Source: Candidatus Viridilinea mediisalina (GTDB lineage Bacteria > Chloroflexota > Chloroflexia > Chloroflexales > Chloroflexaceae). Taken from it: a stretch of DNA of 45,178 nucleotides. The first letter of the stretch is position 1, and every line of letters begins with the position of its first letter. This document shows positions 41,331 to 45,178 of this stretch, piece after piece. The stretch is from positions 1 through 45,178 of the forward strand of contig NZ_NQWI01000033.1 in the NCBI RefSeq assembly GCF_002532535.1. The letters are read 5' to 3'. Below the pieces are notes generated by a model that was not told where the DNA came from, ran no database searches, and saw nothing but the letters and a program-made list of their open reading frames with translations. The translations under genes were made by a program, and so were the position numbers.

Positions 41331-41497
41331 CGCTGTTTCCCGCGGCATCACTGGCCCGCGGGCCACTTGGTACTCAGCATGACGATAATGCGGACAATTC
41401 AATCGTAAATGGTATAACCTGTAGTTCGGTTGTTGCCATGCTACAATACAAGCGCTGTTTCGTTCTGCTTGTGCGCCAATGGGAGAAATCAAAGGTT

Positions 41498-41707
41498 GTG
41501 AACCTCACGCAGCTTAGTCTCGCTGAGCGAATCCAGCTTGTCGAGGATCTCTGGGATACGATCGCGGTGACCCCCGATGCGGTACTGATGACCGACGTCC
41601 AGAAGGCAGAGCTTGACCGTCGGCTGGCTCGTTATCAGGCGCGCCCTGACGATAGCCGCTCCTGGGCAGAGGTCAAGGCCACACTGCTGCACCGAGCTCA
41701 GCCATGA
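41498..41707 (+). CDS. Addiction-module antitoxin component (TIGR02574/PF09720-like)
   Basis: This is a 69-aa acidic protein with the family pattern LSLAERIQLVEDLWDTIAV and a C-terminal AELDRRLARYQARPDDSRSW ending AEVKATL. Members are putative antitoxins that precede ParE/RelE-type toxins. I start it at GTG 41498 from the family alignment; the upstream open frame passes through a repeat. A GGAGA lies 11 nt before. The stop overlaps the ATG of the following toxin remnant as ATGA, the usual coupled arrangement. The antitoxin is complete, while its toxin is truncated. Confidence 0.8.
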   Translation: MNLTQLSLAERIQLVEDLWDTIAVTPDAVLMTDVQKAELDRRLARYQARPDDSRSWAEVKATLLHRAQP

Positions 41708-41820
41708 CGGTTCTGATTCGCCCCGAGGCCGAAGCCGATATCGCCGAGGCCTACGCCTATTATGAAGGTGCGTCGGAGGGCTTGGGAGCGGAGTTTTTAC
41801 GTAAGGTTTATCTACTATAG
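41704..41820 (+). pseudogene. Truncated ParE/RelE-type toxin
   Basis: A 38-codon frame begins TVLIRPEAEADIAEAYAYYE and GASEGLGAEFLRKV, which is the N-terminal third of ParE/RelE-superfamily toxins (normally about 95-100 aa), then stops (YLL, TAG). The first helices match the family, but the catalytic and beta-sheet portion is missing. The next bases are the leader of the VapB-like gene, so the 3' two-thirds were lost by deletion or recombination at about 41810. It should not be toxic. Confidence 0.75.
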
Positions 41821-41846
41821 GTTCACAACCGCAAAAAGGAACGTCT

Positions 41847-42086
41847 ATGCAAGCGGCATTACGGTTGATCACTGAGGTTCAGCCGGGGGGAAAGATCGAG
41901 GTGATTGACGCCCAACTTCCCGACGGCGTTCCGGTCGAAGTGATTGTCTTATTGCCTTCGACGCCTGCTGTGCCGCGCCGCTCGATCCTGGCGGTACTTG
42001 CTGATGCCCCAGGACATCTTGCGTTTCAAACGGCGGAAGAGGTTGATGCCTACCTGAAGCGTGAACGTGACGCATGGGAACGCTGA
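41847..42086 (+). CDS. VapB-type antitoxin
   Basis: This is a 79-aa protein with a short beta-rich N-terminal part (LRLITEVQPGGKIEVIDAQL PDG split around residue 25; VPVEVIVLLP) and a C-terminal acidic helix (FQTAEEVDAYLKRERDAWE). The pattern matches small antitoxins that precede PIN-domain toxins in Chloroflexota and Cyanobacteria (recognised by pattern, no search run). AAAAAGGAA lies before the ATG. The start of a PIN gene overlaps its 3' end by 13 bp. The antitoxin frame is intact and ends RDAWER. Confidence 0.7.
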   Translation: MQAALRLITEVQPGGKIEVIDAQLPDGVPVEVIVLLPSTPAVPRRSILAVLADAPGHLAFQTAEEVDAYLKRERDAWER

Positions 42087-42124
42087 GGCTCCCGGCATCA
42101 GGTCAGGTCTATGTTGATGCGAAT
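42074..42124 (+). pseudogene. Truncated PIN-domain (VapC-type) toxin
   Basis: The frame starts MGTLRLPASGQVYVDANL, the usual beginning of these PIN toxins, where the D of VDAN is the first metal ligand. Directly after DAN the sequence changes to the tail of an unrelated minus-strand gene (stop codon at 42125-42127), so the remaining roughly 110 residues and the other active-site acids are missing. The open frame runs on to 42289 through foreign sequence. Confidence 0.72.
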
Positions 42125-42740
42125 TTATGGCCAACACTTCCCCATCTCCACAATCGCCTGCGCCAGCGCCGCCGGAACCTCCGGCTGCCGGTGGCGTTCG
42201 GCAGCGCCATGATCCACGGTGTTAGGGCTGTAAGAGGCTGTCTGAAAAGTCTATGGTTTGGCGTTGGAGTGCCGGCTTTAGCCGGCTAAAGCCGGCACTC
42301 CAGCGTGTGCCCCCCGGCTTTTCAGACAGCTTCTAAGATCACCGAGCAGCGCTGGGCGACCGCGCCGAGCGAGGACGCGCAGCGCAGGGAAGAAGGCGTC
42401 GTCAAGTGCCGGGACAGCAGCGAGGCGGGGGGCGAGCGCGGCTAGCGCCTCGGCGCGGGTCCATCCATACCGTTCACGGTGGATGGCCTGGACAGCGGCG
42501 AGGGCCTGGCAGTAGACCTCGGGTTGCTGCTCCGGCGGGAGGTGAGGGGCTAGCGCGGTCAGGGAAAAGGCGCGGGCATCCTCACTCTCGATGGCGCGGG
42601 CGGCGGCGAGGACATCGGGCAGCAGGGCGGGCGGCAGATGGGAGGCCAGCGCAACTAGGACCTTGGCGCGGTCTCGGTCAGACTCGATGGCTTGAGCGGC
42701 GGCGAGGACATCGGGTAGCAGGGCGGGCGGCAGGTGCTTT
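42125..42740 (-). pseudogene. 3' remnant of a STAND/HEAT-repeat-type gene, MITE-interrupted
   Basis: On the minus strand, a frame has repeats of about 32 residues of the type HLPPALLPDVLAAAQAIESD / HLPPALLPDVLAAARAIESE, then HLPPEQQPEVYCQALAAVQA, and ALRVLARRGRPALLGDL. These repeats are known from the C-terminal part of large Chloroflexi/cyanobacterial signalling NTPases. MITE copy B interrupts it at 42234-42333. Beyond the MITE a second frame ends PAALAQAIVEMGKCWP and a stop codon, similar to the usual ending. The 5' part is missing; the remnant begins at the CTTTCAGG repeat near 42740. A frameshift lies between the MITE and the end. Confidence 0.72.
42234..42333. mobile_element. MITE copy B (100 bp), inside a gene remnant
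   Basis: Terminal repeats GAGGCTGTCTGAAAAG and CTTTTCAGACAGCTTC, TAA on both sides (42231-42233 and 42334-42336), and the shared internal palindrome. Removing the element with one TAA extends the flanking minus-strand frame as GDLTALTPWIMAL. Confidence 0.9.
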
Positions 42741-43211
42741 CAGGTATAGAGTTTTTGAGAAGCTTTGGATGCGGTGTCAAGAGTTTTCTCATGCAACGCG
42801 AACCAACGACATGCTAGGTGTGCGCCGTGCAGCCACCATGCGTATCCCCAAAAACCCAACGGCGCACACCTGGCAGGTCTAAGAGGCTGTCTGAAAAGTC
42901 TATGAACTGGCGTTGGAGTGCCGGCTTTAGCCGGCTAAAGCCGGCACTCCAGCGTGTGCCACATCGTGTGGAACGACACTGAAGCCCTTTTCAGACAGCT
43001 TCTAAGGTGCCAACGGCCCATGAGACCTCGCAGGTGCGGCGCGGTGGGATCGTTGACGTCCTCATGGTGGCTGCACGCGCCCCACCTGCCAGGTCATGTG
43101 CGCTGCTCCTGATCCATTGGAGCGCGTCAAAAACTCCTTACACACCAAGCGGTGCTGCCTTGTCTCAATGGATCGCGTGAGAACGCGGCGGAGCAAAAAA
43201 GTCTCTACCTG
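42738..43211. repeat. Composite element bounded by CTTTCAGG inverted ends
   Basis: CTTTCAGGTATAGAGTTTTT (about 42740-42760) and AAAAAAGTCTCTACCTGAAA plus G (about 43191-43211) are inverted copies of the start of the element at 1046. Between them are further inverted words (GGTGTGCGCCGTGCAGCCAC near 42819 facing GTGGCTGCACGCGCC near 43064) and MITE copy C. No coding sequence is recognised in this 470-bp stretch. Confidence 0.6.
42883..43002. mobile_element. MITE copy C (120 bp)
   Basis: TIRs GAGGCTGTCTGAAAAG and CTTTTCAGACAGCTTC with TAA on both sides (42880-42882, 43003-43005). It has the same palindrome as copy A, with about 20 extra bases on the right side of the palindrome. Confidence 0.9.
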
Positions 43212-43227
43212 AAAGCGGCTTAGTAGC

Positions 43228-43256
43228 TTGCACACCGTGAGATTCGGAGCTATACT
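43228..43256 (+). promoter_or_regulatory. Sigma-70-type promoter for alkD-like gene
   Basis: TTGCAC (43228-43233) and TATACT (43251-43256) are spaced exactly 17 bp apart. The predicted start of transcription is about 43263, 29 bp before ATG 43292. Confidence 0.7.
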
Positions 43257-43291
43257 GGCAGCGATCTGCCTGCCCACGTTCAGGAGCAATG

Positions 43292-43993
43292 ATGGCCCCT
43301 GCTTCGCCTGATGCTGCACTGATCATCGCCCGCCTGGAATCACTGGCGAGCCCCGATGACGCCGCTGGCATGGCCCGCTTTGGCATCCGTGGTTCCCGCG
43401 TCCTCGGCGTGCCGGTGAAGACCCTGCGCGCCATCGCCCGCGAGACTGGGCGCAACCACGCCATGGCCGAGACGCTCTGGGCCTCCGGCATCCACGAGGC
43501 GCGCATCCTGGCCAGCATTGTGGCGGAGCCGAAGTGGGTCGATCTCGCGCAGATGGAGCAGTGGGTGGCCGACCTTGACTCGTGGGATCTCTGCGACCAG
43601 TGCTGCACCAACCTGTGGGTGCGCACGCCCTTCGCCCGCAACCAGGCACTGGTTTGGAGTGAGCGAGAAGCGGAGTTCGTCAAGCGGGCAGGCTTTGTGC
43701 TGACGGTGCAGGTGGCTGGTAAGGACAAAGATGCCCCCGCCGAACTGCTCCAGAGCTACCTCGCCCGCGCCGAGCAGGAAGCGCACGATGAGCGCAACTT
43801 CGTGAAGAAGGCGGTGAACTGGGCCATCCGCGAGATCGGCCAGCGCAGCGCCGAGCTGAACGCGGCAGCCATCGCTGTCGCCCAGCGCCTCCAGGCGTCC
43901 GATGCGCGCACGGCCCGCTGGGTTGGGAGCGACGCTCTACGCGAACTGACCAGCGCGAAGGTTGCCCAGCGCGTGGCTCGGCGCGACCGCTAG
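43292..43993 (+). CDS. AlkD-family DNA alkylation repair protein
   Basis: AlkD glycosylases excise bulky or cationic alkylated purines and are built from HEAT-like repeats. The 233-aa protein has the family pattern YGI-like ARFGIRGSRVLGVPVKTLRA, WASGIHEARILASIV, and DLDSWDLCDQCC, in which the W-x3-D corresponds to the DNA-binding/catalytic Trp and Asp of AlkD. It then has FVKKAVNWAIREIGQRS near the end. AGGAG lies 5 nt before ATG 43292 and only 2 nt before the ATG at 43289, so I prefer the second. A good promoter precedes it. It is a stand-alone gene in the accessory region. Confidence 0.9.
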   Translation: MAPASPDAALIIARLESLASPDDAAGMARFGIRGSRVLGVPVKTLRAIARETGRNHAMAETLWASGIHEARILASIVAEPKWVDLAQMEQWVADLDSWDLCDQCCTNLWVRTPFARNQALVWSEREAEFVKRAGFVLTVQVAGKDKDAPAELLQSYLARAEQEAHDERNFVKKAVNWAIREIGQRSAELNAAAIAVAQRLQASDARTARWVGSDALRELTSAKVAQRVARRDR

Positions 43994-44043
43994 CCTCAGC
44001 GGGGTGGGTTAGCCACCATACCTGATCGCGTCGCGCTCGGTTG

Positions 44044-44484
44044 CTATAACTCTGGGACGGTCGGGGGATGTTCACCGACGCCAAGCAGCAGACGGCGTAG
44101 ATTCACGATGCCATCGCGGTTGAGCAGCAGGGCGGCGACCGTCGCACGACCAGTCGGGGTGATGCCGACCATGACCAGCAAATCTGCGCTCCATGCGAAG
44201 TGGTCGCACCAGCGGTCGTGGCGCGGGTGGTACAGCGGGACGATCAACTCGCTCACCGGGTCAGTTGCCTCGGTGTGATTGTACTTGTGGTTGTTGCAGC
44301 CCTGGCATGCCAACGCGAGGTTCGCGAGCGTAGTCTGGCCACCCTTCGCACGAGGGAGCACATGCTCGACCGAAAGGCGTTGGGTCGCGTAGCGCGCGGG
44401 GCTCAGGCAGTATTCGCAGCGATGACGGGCGCGTTCGACCACCAGCGTCCGTAGCTCTGCACTGACGCGGGGCGTTTCAGCCAT
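44044..44484 (-). CDS. HNH endonuclease
   Basis: This 146-aa protein carries the HNH pattern: zinc pair C23-E-Y-C26 (HRCEYCL), catalytic SVEHVLPRAKGG with H41, LANLALAC60-QGC63-NNHK, and a C-terminal half (YHPRHDRWCDHFAWSADLLV) typical of stand-alone HNH proteins of Cyanobacteria and Chloroflexota. Its substrate and specificity are unknown. The start at 44484 follows from the domain boundary and an AGGA 10 nt upstream, and it overlaps the end of the small upstream gene by 8 bp. That overlap implies coupled expression, perhaps as a two-gene module. Confidence 0.9.
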   Translation of the reverse strand: MAETPRVSAELRTLVVERARHRCEYCLSPARYATQRLSVEHVLPRAKGGQTTLANLALACQGCNNHKYNHTEATDPVSELIVPLYHPRHDRWCDHFAWSADLLVMVGITPTGRATVAALLLNRDGIVNLRRLLLGVGEHPPTVPEL

Positions 44485-44875
44485 ATGTTGGAGTCCTGAT
44501 GCCAAGCGAGTCCATGAGGGTGCCAACCGTCGTCTGCCGCAGCCGGGCAAGCTCCTGGAGCGCCTCCAGTCGCTCGACGTCGCGCTGCTCGATCATGTCG
44601 GTCAGCTCGATGAGCTCCTGTAGCTCCGCTGACGTAATCATCTCCGCCTGACGCTTCGCCACGAGCGCAGCGAAACGAGCCTGCTGGGCCGGATCAAGGT
44701 GGGCTGCATTGATGGTGATCAGGAGCGCCGTTTCATCAACGCCCATCTGTCCGCCCGTGCGGCGGGTACGGAGCGCGACCACCTGCGCGACAAAGGTGTC
44801 GAGTTCATTGGCCGGGAGCCGCTCGACCGCTCGTAGCAGTTGCTCTGTTGAAATCTCAATCGGGATCGTGCTCAT
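44477..44875 (-). CDS. Small helical partner of the HNH gene, unknown
   Basis: A 132-aa protein with no named family that I can cite. It is mostly helical: TEQLLRAVERLPANELDTFV; LDPAQQARFAALVAKRQAEM; SAELQELIELTDMIEQRDVE; RLEALQELARLRQTTVGTLM. Similar short proteins often stand directly before HNH genes in Cyanobacteria and Chloroflexota (from memory, no search run). The start at 44875 is chosen by pattern (MSTIPIEIS). AGGGCAGG-like purines lie before it, but the ribosome-binding site is weak. It overlaps the HNH start by 8 bp. It could be an inhibitor or targeting subunit, which is speculation. Confidence 0.72.
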   Translation of the reverse strand: MSTIPIEISTEQLLRAVERLPANELDTFVAQVVALRTRRTGGQMGVDETALLITINAAHLDPAQQARFAALVAKRQAEMITSAELQELIELTDMIEQRDVERLEALQELARLRQTTVGTLMDSLGIRTPTYG

Positions 44876-44949
44876 TGGCCTGCCCTCACCTCGCACCATG
44901 TTATTCCACATCAGGATCATTATAGCATCCCAGGTGCCACACCTCATAA

Positions 44950-45069
44950 GAAGCTGTCTGAAAAGTCGGTCGCTACGCGGTGGAGTGCCGGCTTTAGCCG
45001 GCTAAAGCCGGCACTCCACCGCGTGCCACGGAGCATAGTATGACACTACCCCCCTTTTCAGACAGCCTC
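44950..45069. mobile_element. MITE copy D (120 bp), inverted
   Basis: The left end is GAAGCTGTCTGAAAAG and the right end CTTTTCAGACAGCCTC, so this copy is inverted relative to A-C. TAA precedes it, but ATC follows, so a target duplication is not preserved. The internal palindrome is the same. It lies 70 bp upstream of the small HNH partner gene. Confidence 0.88.
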
Positions 45070-45071
45070 AT

Positions 45072-45178
45072 CGGCACTCCCACGACCGTCCGTAGATTTC
45101 CGAAAGCCGGCTAAAGCCGGCACTCCCACGACCGCCCGTAGATTTCCGAAAGCCGGCTAAAGCCGGCACTCCCACGAC
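45072..45178. repeat. 46-bp tandem repeat at right edge
   Basis: Two full units and a 15-bp part of a third, beginning CGGCACTCCCACGACCG. The units differ by one base (T/C) and each ends in AAAGCCGGCTAAAGC, half of the MITE palindrome. The array probably continues beyond the window. Confidence 0.9.

Noticed and set aside
42406-42882. 158-codon plus-strand frame
   Set aside because: It is the shadow of the minus-strand repeat-protein remnant, which has the recognisable repeat pattern.
42800-43100. Integron-type attC site
   Set aside because: Inverted words are present, but the RYYYAAC and GTTRRRY core sites are absent and there is no integrase.

Overview
The window looks like chromosomal DNA of a filamentous Chloroflexota bacterium, most likely class Chloroflexia (Oscillochloris/Chloroflexus-like). 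This is inferred from the gene set: LemA next to DUF3137, a type 3 proline--tRNA ligase, a Trx-VKOR fusion, a STAND-type repeat remnant ending like known Chloroflexi proteins, and a very high load of short GC-rich repeats. No ribosomal RNA or photosynthesis gene is present to settle the assignment.

1-8.3 kb: a lipoprotein, small membrane proteins, a DUF393 thiol protein, an orphan GltD-type oxidoreductase, a coiled-coil/SH3b protein, a thioredoxin-VKOR disulfide protein behind an XRE-cupin regulator, and proS. 8.5-20.7 kb: a solitary DNA cytosine methyltransferase, two glycosyltransferases (one with an in-frame 12 x 15-bp minisatellite), serC, trxB, an ABC permease, a degenerate-J-domain/TlpA fusion overlapping a response regulator, LemA and DUF3137, and a small methyltransferase. 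20.9-32.5 kb: ppc, DUF3307, a Crp/Fnr regulator, photolyase, leucyl aminopeptidase, a U32 peptidase-family (RlhA-like) protein and a DUF368 lipid-carrier transporter.

32.8-40.8 kb: the most notable unit, a complete type I Wadjet (JetABCD) SMC-type plasmid-defence operon. It begins 12 bp after a gene for a single-pass membrane protein with a possible HEPN-like N-terminal domain and a C-terminal SH3b domain, which is a candidate accessory component. A tRNA-Leu(UAA) gene follows directly. 41-45.2 kb is an accessory graveyard: an intact addiction-module antitoxin beside a truncated ParE-like toxin, an intact VapB-like antitoxin beside a truncated PIN toxin, a STAND-protein tail broken by a MITE, then AlkD and an HNH nuclease with a small partner.

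Repeats fill most intergenic space: 7-, 8-, 14-, 16-, 46- and 106-bp tandem arrays, a CACAGAG inverted-repeat family (seven loci), REP-like hairpins, a GGCTTCGACAGGCTCAGCCA family, and a 100-120 bp MITE with TIRs. One MITE copy sits inside a recognisable gene remnant, and removing it with one TAA extends the remnant's reading frame, which supports a 3-bp target duplication.
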